Positions 1 to 6,587 of a stretch of DNA of 8,487 nt are shown here, piece after piece (the stretch's first letter is position 1; each line of letters begins with the position of its first letter). Origin of the DNA: Clostridia bacterium (GTDB taxonomy: Bacteria; Bacillota; Clostridia; Oscillospirales; RGIG577); assembly GCA_017419325.1 (NCBI GenBank), contig JAFOLN010000209.1, positions 1-8,487 on the forward strand, read 5' to 3'. The translations under genes were made by a program, and so were the position numbers. The notes beneath the pieces are model-generated. The model saw nothing but the letters and a program-made list of their open reading frames with translations, searched no databases and was not told the DNA's origin.

Positions 1-2
1 TA

Positions 3-1496
3 TCGATGCACCGCGAATACACGTTCCAGGTGCGATTTAGCGCGAAGGAGCTTGCGGGAGCGGTGCGGAAGGGCATAACCTTCCAGTTCAGATACGGGCT
101 CCTGCGGCGTTCCCTCGACCTTTCGTTCCCAAGGCTGCAGTCGCGCCTTGTGGCGGAATTTCCCCACAGCTACTGGATGTTCAGTAAGTATATAATGACG
201 TACAACAGCGATAAAAAGGCGCTGTGGTTGCAGAACCGCTCATCCTCCGCTGCATGGAAGCTTGAGCGTCAGCTTTATAAGGATTTCAAAGCGAACGCAG
301 GGAGCGCGCAGGAGCTTGCAAGAGCAAAAAAGAGCATAAAGCTCAGAATGCTTTACTGGCTTACGCGCCCGCTTTACCGTAAAAGACCCGTTTGGCTCAC
401 CTTCGACCAGCTCTTCAAGGGCGGCGACAACGGCGAGTACTTCTTCCGCCACGTTTCGGAGAACCACGGGAAGGATGTTGACATCTACTACGTTGTAAAT
501 AAGGACTGCGAGGATTATGAGCGCCTCAAAAAAGGACATAAGCATATACTTCCGTTCAATTCCATAAAGGAGAAGCTTACCGTGCTCCATACGCAGTGCG
601 TTTTTGCGACGCGCGTCGACGTAAAGCAGTACTGCGGATTCGGCGTACAGCTTGAGAAGTATTTCCGCGGCCTTCTTACATACGATGTATTCTGTCTGCA
701 GCACGGACTTACGATACAGAGGATAGCGCAGTTCCAGAACCGTCTTTTCGACGACACGAAGCTCTACTTCTGCGTATCCCCCAATGAGATAGAGAACTTA
801 AAGCACCCCGTATACGGCTACGACAAGAGCACCCTGCTTCTTACCGGCGCGCCCCGTTACGACGGCCTTGTGAGCGACGACAAAAAGCAGATACTCATCT
901 CTCCCACATGGAGAAGAAACGTAACCGCCGGAACGAACAAGAAGGGTCACAGACACGAATACAGCATAAACTTCAAGGACACGGAGTACTACAGAATATA
1001 TAACGGGCTTATAAACAACAAAAAGCTTTTGGACTGCGCCAAGGAAACGGGATACCGCATAGTATACCTCGTTCACCCCATCTTAAGCCCGCAGAAGGGC
1101 GACTTCACCGCGCCCCCTGAGGTAAGCATTGTTGCCGGCGCGGACAATGACGTAAGCTACGAAAGAATGATGTGCGAATCGAGCCTTATGCTCACCGACC
1201 ACAGCGGCGTGCAGTTCGACTTCGCGTATATGAGAAAGCCGCTTGTATATTATCACCCCGACACGCTCCCGCCCCAGTATGACGCAGGCGGCATGGATTA
1301 TGAAACGCAGGCGTTCGGCCCTGTGTGCAGGAATGAAGACGAGGTCGTGGACGCCCTCTGCAGGGCGATGCGCAATCAGTGCCGCATGGAGGATATGTAC
1401 CGCGCGAGAGCGGACAAATTCTTCGCGTTCGACGACCGCAACAACTGTGAAAGAATATACAAGGCGGCTCAGAAGAAGCTTGGGAAGAAGGTGTGA
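3..1496 (+). CDS. CDP-glycerol glycerophosphotransferase family protein (TagB/TagF-like), 5' end outside window
   Basis: Family role: these membrane-associated cytoplasmic enzymes transfer glycerol-phosphate or ribitol-phosphate from a CDP-polyol to a lipid-linked acceptor during teichoic acid or capsule synthesis. Numbering from the first ATG (base 6), I see a QHG motif with H233, an SPTWR motif at 299-303, a VHP motif with H357, and a C-terminal TDHSG..FD.A...KP segment at 397-413 followed by a YYHPD stretch. The two histidines are 124 residues apart, as expected for the two catalytic histidines known in TagF-like enzymes. The usual TDYSS is TDHSG here. The ATG at 6 has no room for a ribosome binding site, and the frame stays open to the window edge. 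Residues 1-110 read like the end of a preceding domain, so the true start probably lies upstream. The stop overlaps the next gene's GTG by 4 bp. The polyol used cannot be told from sequence. Confidence 0.93.
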   Translation, partial: SMHREYTFQVRFSAKELAGAVRKGITFQFRYGLLRRSLDLSFPRLQSRLVAEFPHSYWMFSKYIMTYNSDKKALWLQNRSSSAAWKLERQLYKDFKANAGSAQELARAKKSIKLRMLYWLTRPLYRKRPVWLTFDQLFKGGDNGEYFFRHVSENHGKDVDIYYVVNKDCEDYERLKKGHKHILPFNSIKEKLTVLHTQCVFATRVDVKQYCGFGVQLEKYFRGLLTYDVFCLQHGLTIQRIAQFQNRLFDDTKLYFCVSPNEIENLKHPVYGYDKSTLLLTGAPRYDGLVSDDKKQILISPTWRRNVTAGTNKKGHRHEYSINFKDTEYYRIYNGLINNKKLLDCAKETGYRIVYLVHPILSPQKGDFTAPPEVSIVAGADNDVSYERMMCESSLMLTDHSGVQFDFAYMRKPLVYYHPDTLPPQYDAGGMDYETQAFGPVCRNEDEVVDALCRAMRNQCRMEDMYRARADKFFAFDDRNNCERIYKAAQKKLGKKV

Positions 1497-4400
1497 GCTT
1501 GTTTTCCCTGCTGAAAAATGCCTTCAGACCGAAGCGTGCCTCAGACGGCCCGAAAAAAGTCTGCTTTATAGGCAGAGAGACAGCTTATGAGCTTAAATCA
1601 AGGTTCGATGAACAAAAGGACGAGCCTTCGCTGCTTCTTGATTTTTCCGCTTTTGACCCGAAACTCCGGGACGAGGAATTATTCAGAGAAACAGACAGGG
1701 AGCTTGAAGCCTTCGCGGCCGATGTGGCCGTGGTGGAAATAAGCTCATATCTGCCTACGGAAGAGCTTTTATCAAAGGACGCGGCGCTAAAGTGGGCGGA
1801 CGGCCTTCGCCGTGTTCTTAAAAAACATTTTAATAAGAATGATATCATTTTAATACATTTAAGCGATCCGGAGTTCTGCCGCGTAGGCGGTTATTTGTGG
1901 GACTTTCCGGAGACGAAGCTTCCAAAGACCTATTTAAGCTTAAGAAGCGCCGTTGAGGCGCGCCTGCAGCGGAAGCTTGGATGCCTGAGGCTTGACACGA
2001 CAAAGTTCTACTTTTACTGCAAGCGGACGGGATATAAGTCGGAGCGAAATTACTATGAGCCCGAGTGCTACGACGACCTCCTAAGCTGCATAGACGGCGT
2101 GATTTCGGGCAAAAGCGGCTGCGGCGCACGTCCCGACTGGGCTCTTTCGCTTAAGCGGTACATAATGTATAAGCCCGGGCTTCAGACGAGGCCGCATAAG
2201 ATATATCTTGATTCGTCGGATTTTCTTGACAGGCTTGTACTGTCCGCGAACGCGGACTTCGTAAGCGAGTTTTTCGAGGAGCTTAAAACCCTTCGCATGC
2301 TCGATTGGAGCAATGCCCAAAAAGCCGTGCAGGATTTGGAGTCGGCAGAGGTAAGCGATAAGCTTAAAGGTATAATAAAGGCCTTCCTCGCGGCTTCCTC
2401 GGCAAAATATGACGAAGACGTGCCCTACGCCCTTATGCTTAAAAGCGGCGTTGTGCCGGATAGGCTTTTAAAGGACGCAAGGCAGTTCGCCGTGGAAAGC
2501 GACGGGCTTCTGCCCATACAGGTAAATGTCTACAACGCGGGATACTATTTCGCAAAGATGCGCGGTCTTCCCGAGGCCGACTTCGTAACGGAGAATATGA
2601 CGCTTCGTCCCACCGTTGTCGATATTTTCGGCTCCTGCTGGAGCCGCACGGCCTTCAATATAATAGATGACGACTACGCGGTGAACAATTACTGGTTCCA
2701 TGTGCCGCCCATACAGGGCAGAAGTCCTGCGGTAACTTATCCGCCCGCGACGTTTGTGGGAAGGCTTAACTGGACCGACCGCCTTGTAAAGAAACAGTTT
2801 GACAATGCCATAGAGGCCGATATGCTCGCTTCGGACGCCGAGTGGCTGATACTCGATTTTTACTCTTTGGTGGCGCCCGATATTTTTAAGTATAAAGACT
2901 TAATATACGGCGATTACGGCAAGGGCATAAGTAAGAAGCTGGGAGCCGAAAAAACGTATCTTCGGAGCCTGCTTACGCTAAATAACCCTGAGGATCCCAT
3001 GAGAAAAGCCTTTGATGATTGGCTTGACAAGCTCAAGGGAAAATACGGCGACAATATTATCCTTGTGAACGGCAGAAGAAGCGCCTTCTGGCTTGGAGAC
3101 GACGGAGTCATATATTATTCCGGAGAAAAGCCGGAAAAGGGAAACCTGTATGTCAAGCGAATGTTTGAATATGCAAGGAATAGGCTGAACTGCTATTCGA
3201 TATCGAAGGAAAGCGGCTTTTTGCCCGATGAGAGAGGATACATGAGACGGCGGCCGTCTCATTCGCAGGACCTGTATTACACCGAGCTTCATAATACAAT
3301 AAAGCACATCACGGCAAACAGGCCAAAAAAAATGAACTATAACGTCTGCCACCACGTCACCTGGATAAAGCAGCTCATTTATCTGTCGGAGAACAACCCG
3401 CCCGAGGTGATAAAGGCTGCGGTGAACCTGGACCCGATAGACGAGTGCATACTTTCGCTCGGTCACAGAGCTATAAAGAAGAATTGGCGGACGCTTGCAA
3501 GACTGTATCGATTTGAAAGAAAAGACATAAAGAGAGCCCTGAGCAAATTTGATTTCAAAGGGAACGAAGTACTCAAAGAAAAGCTCGTTGAAGCTTCAAA
3601 ATGGAAGATGATACCTGAACCGAGCTTACCCAAACAGGATTATCCGCGGTTTATTAAGGAGAGTGAACCAATGCCTTTTATATTCAGCAAGGACGACCCC
3701 TATAAGGTATGCTTTATAGGAAGAGAGACAGCGTCAGAGCTTAAAAAGGCTTTTGATGAAAAAAAAGAAAACGCCTCGTATTTAGTTGATTTCTCTGTTT
3801 TTTACCCCGAGGAGAAGAGCAGGGAAATGATAAGCGAGATCGACAAAAGTCTTGAGAATACAGACGCCGATCTTGCGGTCGTTGAGCTCAGCACATTTAT
3901 TCCCCAGAGCGGCGCTGTTTCAAGAGAGGCGGCATACGCGGCTGCGGACGGACTTTTAGCCGTCCTTAAAAAGCATTTTAACAGATATAATGTAATCCTT
4001 GTTCATTTAAGCGCCCCGTCGTACTGCCGTATAGGCAACCATGTAAGGGCGTTCCCGGATATTCCGTTCCCGAACGGATATCTGAGGATAAGAAACGACC
4101 TCGAATCCTACTTTGCGGAGAAAATGAAGTGCAAGGTGCTCAATACCACCGATTTCTACTTCTACTGCAAGAGAATAGGATTTAAGACGGGCCGGGATTA
4201 TTACGAGCCCGAGTGCTACGAGGACATTGTAAGGTGCATAGACGGACTTGCCTGCGGCGAGAAGAACTGCGACGCGCGCCCCGACTGGAAGCTTTCGCTT
4301 CAGCGTTATGTAATGTATAGGTCGGGTCTCGAGTCGAAGCCGTTTCACGTGTTCTTCGATTCCAATGACTTCCTTGATTCGCTCGTGCTGTCTTCATCGG

Positions 4401-5812
4401 CCGAATTTGTGACGAAGTTCCATGACGACCTCATGGCTTTAAGAAACCTTGACTGGAAGAGAAGACGCAGCGCGATAGCGGCGATGGAATCGACGGATAT
4501 AAGCGACACTATGAAGGAAATAGTCAAGGCGTACCATGCGGCGATAAACGGCGTATACGACGACGCGGAGTTAAGATACGACCTTATGTTCCAGAACGGA
4601 GTAGTGCCCGAAAACGTGCTTTCCGACGTTTCGCAGTTCGCATCGGAAAAGAAGAACCTTTTTCCGATACAGATAAACGCGCTGAACGCGGGCTTCTGGT
4701 TCGCGCAGATGCAGGGCCTGTCCACGGAGCCGTTCGTGACCGATAAGACTACGGTAAACCCCGTCGTTACGGATGTTTTCGGCTCCTGCTGGAGCCGCAC
4801 GGCCTTCAATATAGTAAAGGGCGACTTTGCCGTAAATAATTACTGGTTCCATGTTCCCCCCGTACAGAGCAGGAACCCGGTAATCGAATACGGCCCCAAC
4901 ACATTTGTGGGAAAGCTCAACTGGACGGATAGACTTATGAAAAAGCAGTTCGACCATGTCATAGAAGATGATATGGAGAACTCGCCCGGCGAGTGGCTGA
5001 TACTTGACTTTTATTCGCTCATAAGTCCGAACACTTATATTTACAACAACTGCATTTACAGCGATTTCAAGGGTACGGTGAGCAAAAAGCTCAATGCGGA
5101 AAAGTATCCTTTGCGCAACAGGATAACGTTTAAGAAGAAGGACACCGAATTATGGAAGTCGTTCGATAACTGGCTTGATAAGATAAAAGCAAAGTACGGA
5201 GACAACATCATTCTTGTAAACGGCAGACGAAGCAGCTACTGGATAGGCGACGACGGCAAGATATACAATTCGGGCATTGATTTCACCAATGTAAACAAGT
5301 ACATAAACAGGATGTTCGATTATGCGAGAACGCGCTTGAACTGCTATGCCATAACGCTTGAGACGGGCTATATAGCCGACGAAACAAGCATAATGAGAAA
5401 AACGCCCACCCACGAGGAGGACAGATATTACTTTGACCTTCACAGCATAATAAAGAGAATCACGGAGAATAAGCCCGCGAAGAAGCTTTATAACCGCAGT
5501 TCACCTAGAGTGTGGATAAAGCATCTTATGTATCTTTCAAAGAACAATTCGCCGGGTCTTATAAAGGCAGCCATAAATCTGGACCCCATCGACGAGTGCA
5601 TTTTGTCTCTGGGCTATAATACAATAAAGCGCAACTGGAGGACACTTGCAAGGCTTTACGGTTTTGAGAAGAGAGACGTGGCGAAGGCATTGAACAAATT
5701 TGACTTCGGAGAGAACGAGGCTTTGAAAAACAAGCTGCTTTCCGTTGCAGACAAGAGAATAGAGCCCGCTCCGGAACAGGCTAAGACAGATTATCCGTTT
5801 TATACTTGTTAG
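1493..5812 (+). CDS. Tandemly duplicated SGNH/DUF6270-like protein, 1439 residues, function unknown
   Basis: The protein consists of two homologous units (about 1-726 and 727-1439, offset 716-717 residues). Each unit has an N-terminal domain A (about 23-210; 739-925), a helical linker, domain B (about 375-610; 1092-1327) and a helical tail with a conserved N.DPIDECILSLG motif. Domain B has a GSCWSR motif (380-385; 1097-1102), a D/E-type strand (450-456 in unit 1), a DNIILVNGRRS strand (520-530) and a late histidine (H590; H1307) before D.YY. The Ser-to-His distance is exactly 209 in both units. This matches the GSC..R and late-His pattern I know from DUF6270/SGNH-like proteins of polysaccharide loci. 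Domain A seems to be the same fold without the catalytic residues. No signal peptide or membrane helix is visible, so it is probably cytoplasmic. Start: GTG at 1493 overlaps the upstream TGA; an in-frame TGA at 1448 excludes longer forms, and TTG at 1499 is the only near alternative. It could be an O-acyl esterase, an O-acyltransferase or a structural factor. The reading frame is certain; the function is not. Confidence 0.95.
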   Translation: MSLFSLLKNAFRPKRASDGPKKVCFIGRETAYELKSRFDEQKDEPSLLLDFSAFDPKLRDEELFRETDRELEAFAADVAVVEISSYLPTEELLSKDAALKWADGLRRVLKKHFNKNDIILIHLSDPEFCRVGGYLWDFPETKLPKTYLSLRSAVEARLQRKLGCLRLDTTKFYFYCKRTGYKSERNYYEPECYDDLLSCIDGVISGKSGCGARPDWALSLKRYIMYKPGLQTRPHKIYLDSSDFLDRLVLSANADFVSEFFEELKTLRMLDWSNAQKAVQDLESAEVSDKLKGIIKAFLAASSAKYDEDVPYALMLKSGVVPDRLLKDARQFAVESDGLLPIQVNVYNAGYYFAKMRGLPEADFVTENMTLRPTVVDIFGSCWSRTAFNIIDDDYAVNNYWFHVPPIQGRSPAVTYPPATFVGRLNWTDRLVKKQFDNAIEADMLASDAEWLILDFYSLVAPDIFKYKDLIYGDYGKGISKKLGAEKTYLRSLLTLNNPEDPMRKAFDDWLDKLKGKYGDNIILVNGRRSAFWLGDDGVIYYSGEKPEKGNLYVKRMFEYARNRLNCYSISKESGFLPDERGYMRRRPSHSQDLYYTELHNTIKHITANRPKKMNYNVCHHVTWIKQLIYLSENNPPEVIKAAVNLDPIDECILSLGHRAIKKNWRTLARLYRFERKDIKRALSKFDFKGNEVLKEKLVEASKWKMIPEPSLPKQDYPRFIKESEPMPFIFSKDDPYKVCFIGRETASELKKAFDEKKENASYLVDFSVFYPEEKSREMISEIDKSLENTDADLAVVELSTFIPQSGAVSREAAYAAADGLLAVLKKHFNRYNVILVHLSAPSYCRIGNHVRAFPDIPFPNGYLRIRNDLESYFAEKMKCKVLNTTDFYFYCKRIGFKTGRDYYEPECYEDIVRCIDGLACGEKNCDARPDWKLSLQRYVMYRSGLESKPFHVFFDSNDFLDSLVLSSSAEFVTKFHDDLMALRNLDWKRRRSAIAAMESTDISDTMKEIVKAYHAAINGVYDDAELRYDLMFQNGVVPENVLSDVSQFASEKKNLFPIQINALNAGFWFAQMQGLSTEPFVTDKTTVNPVVTDVFGSCWSRTAFNIVKGDFAVNNYWFHVPPVQSRNPVIEYGPNTFVGKLNWTDRLMKKQFDHVIEDDMENSPGEWLILDFYSLISPNTYIYNNCIYSDFKGTVSKKLNAEKYPLRNRITFKKKDTELWKSFDNWLDKIKAKYGDNIILVNGRRSSYWIGDDGKIYNSGIDFTNVNKYINRMFDYARTRLNCYAITLETGYIADETSIMRKTPTHEEDRYYFDLHSIIKRITENKPAKKLYNRSSPRVWIKHLMYLSKNNSPGLIKAAINLDPIDECILSLGYNTIKRNWRTLARLYGFEKRDVAKALNKFDFGENEALKNKLLSVADKRIEPAPEQAKTDYPFYTC
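1559..3646 (+). repeat. Coding duplication, unit 1
   Basis: First copy of the internal duplication in the large SGNH-like gene, from KVCFIGRETA (V23) to the DYP motif (D716-P718). It aligns with 3707-5797 with an offset of 2148-2151 bp, implying only about one codon of net insertion or deletion. By eye, the B-domain region is about 60% identical at the protein level. Most of the DNA has diverged at synonymous positions, so the duplication is not very recent. Confidence 0.9.
2629..2646 (+). repeat. Perfect hairpin over the GSCWSR codons, unit 1
   Basis: The arms CGGCTCC and GGAGCCG form a perfect 7-bp stem around a TGCT loop, directly on the codons of the putative catalytic GSCWSR motif. No T-run follows, so it is not an intrinsic terminator. 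The same structure is kept base for base in unit 2. It may be only a by-product of codon choice. Confidence 0.5.
3656..3673 (+). promoter_or_regulatory. Internal Shine-Dalgarno and ATG at the junction of the two units
   Basis: AAGGAG at 3656-3661 lies 9 bases before an in-frame ATG at 3671 (M727), exactly where unit 2 begins. It could start a separate 713-residue protein made of unit 2 alone. Unit 1's start region lacks so good a site. The layout is what one would expect at the start of an independent downstream gene, so it is either a relic of one or an active internal start. Confidence 0.6.
3707..5797 (+). repeat. Coding duplication, unit 2
   Basis: Second copy of the duplication, from KVCFIGRETA (V739) to the DYP motif (D1433-P1435). 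Its landmarks match unit 1 one for one: GRE at 743-745, YYEPECY at 903-909, GSCWSR at 1097-1102, a VNGRRS strand and H1307. After DYP the protein ends with FYTC and a stop at 5810-5812. In unit 1 the equivalent point reads through into unit 2. Confidence 0.9.
4780..4797 (+). repeat. Perfect hairpin over the GSCWSR codons, unit 2
   Basis: This is the identical 7-bp stem with TGCT loop at the second GSCWSR motif. It lies inside a 38-bp stretch (4776-4813) that matches 2625-2662 without a mismatch. Neighbouring conserved motifs of the two units differ at synonymous positions. Confidence 0.5.
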
Positions 5813-5841
5813 GACAGCATGGAACGGAAATTTTAAGAGAT

Positions 5842-5846
5842 AGGAG
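5842..5846 (+). promoter_or_regulatory. Ribosome binding site of the cytidylyltransferase gene
   Basis: AGGAG lies 9 bases before the ATG at 5856 and fixes that start. The rest of the 43-bp gap (5813-5855) shows no promoter-like pair or terminator hairpin, which fits continued transcription from the upstream genes. Confidence 0.8.
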
Positions 5847-5855
5847 TATTGATTT

Positions 5856-6587
5856 ATGAATGCAGCACTGATTTTTGCCGGTGGTGTAGGCCGTCGAATG
5901 AACTCAAGGAATATACCGAAACAGTTTTTAAAAATCGACGGTAAGCCTATCATAATTTATACGATCGAGCATTTCGAGAATCACAAGGATATAGATCATA
6001 TTTGTGTCGTATGCCTTGAAAGCTGGATACCGCGCCTCAAGGAATATCTGAACGAGTACGGTATCAAAAAGGTCAGTTGCATCGTTCCAGGCGGGAAAGA
6101 CGGTCAGCATTCCATACGAAACGGCCTTTACGCTCTGAGGGACAGGCTCGACGACGACGAAAATACGATCGTACTGATCCACGACGGAGTGCGCCCGCTG
6201 ATAGATGAGCGAATCATAACAGAGAACATAGAATCGGTAAAGCAATACGGAACGGCCGTTACCGTTGCGCCAATGGTGGAGACCGTGGCCAATATCAACG
6301 AAAACGGCGACATCATTGCCGTTCAGGAGAGGCCGATGTGCCGTATTGCCCGTGCGCCGCAGAGCTTTTATCTTCTCGATATAATAGCCGCGCAGGAAAA
6401 GGGCTTAAGAGAGGGAGTTATGCAGCATATGGTGGACTCCGCATCGCTTATGATTCATTACGGCTTCGTTCTTCATACGGTGGACGGCCCCGTGGAGAAT
6501 ATTAAGGTCACCACTCCCGCCGATTTCACGTTATGCAAGAAGCTTCTGCAGGATCTGCAGAACAAGGACACGGAGGAAGAGACATGA
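5856..6587 (+). CDS. IspD/TarI-family cytidylyltransferase (probably polyol- or sugar-phosphate, TarI-like)
   Basis: Family role: transfers CMP from CTP to a phosphorylated polyol or sugar, giving a CDP-activated donor (CDP-ribitol for TarI, CDP-methylerythritol for IspD). Visible features: the N-terminal CTP-binding loop AGGVGRRM (8-15) followed by PKQF (21-24), the GGKDGQHSIRNGL segment (79-91), HDGVRP (109-114), and a late VENIKVTTPADF segment. The length of 243 residues is normal for the family. HDGVRP resembles the TarI HD.VRP form more than the HDAARP usual in IspD. The neighbouring glycerophosphotransferases favour polymer synthesis over isoprenoid synthesis. The next gene's ATG overlaps this stop, so the two products are probably made together. 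The exact substrate (ribitol-, arabinitol-, mannitol-phosphate or another) cannot be read from the sequence. Confidence 0.92.
   Translation: MNAALIFAGGVGRRMNSRNIPKQFLKIDGKPIIIYTIEHFENHKDIDHICVVCLESWIPRLKEYLNEYGIKKVSCIVPGGKDGQHSIRNGLYALRDRLDDDENTIVLIHDGVRPLIDERIITENIESVKQYGTAVTVAPMVETVANINENGDIIAVQERPMCRIARAPQSFYLLDIIAAQEKGLREGVMQHMVDSASLMIHYGFVLHTVDGPVENIKVTTPADFTLCKKLLQDLQNKDTEEET
6572..6576 (+). promoter_or_regulatory. Ribosome binding site deciding the SDR start
   Basis: GGAGG lies 7 bases before the ATG at 6584. It favours this start over an in-frame ATG at 6533, which lies inside the cytidylyltransferase gene and would add 17 residues unlike the family. Confidence 0.85.

Noticed and set aside
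1243..1590. Plus-strand open frame of 115 codons overlapping genes 1 and 2
   Set aside because: It is Arg/Ser/Thr-rich and out of frame over the conserved end of gene 1 and the start of gene 2, typical of an out-of-frame shadow.
2978..3466. Minus-strand open frame of 162 codons
   Set aside because: It is antisense to the NGRRS and late-His region of the large protein, where the plus-strand frame is conserved between both units.
3325..3766. Two runs of eight A (3325-3332 and 3759-3766) as possible phase-variation or frameshift sites
   Set aside because: They fall at non-equivalent positions of the two units, the frame is intact through both, and no alternative frame product follows; Lys-rich codons explain them.
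5537..5953. Minus-strand open frame of 138 codons spanning the junction of the large gene and the cytidylyltransferase gene
   Set aside because: It runs antisense to the conserved tail of the large protein and to the CTP-binding loop of the next gene, and has no recognisable domain.
6533..6583. Longer start for the SDR gene at the ATG at 6533
   Set aside because: It would overlap the cytidylyltransferase by 55 bp, whereas the ATG at 6584 has GGAGG at 7 bases and the common ATGA coupling.
5856..6587. Cytidylyltransferase as housekeeping IspD of isoprenoid synthesis
   Set aside because: The HDGVRP form and the setting between polymer transferase genes with a coupled SDR fit TarI-type function better; IspD activity is not strictly excluded.
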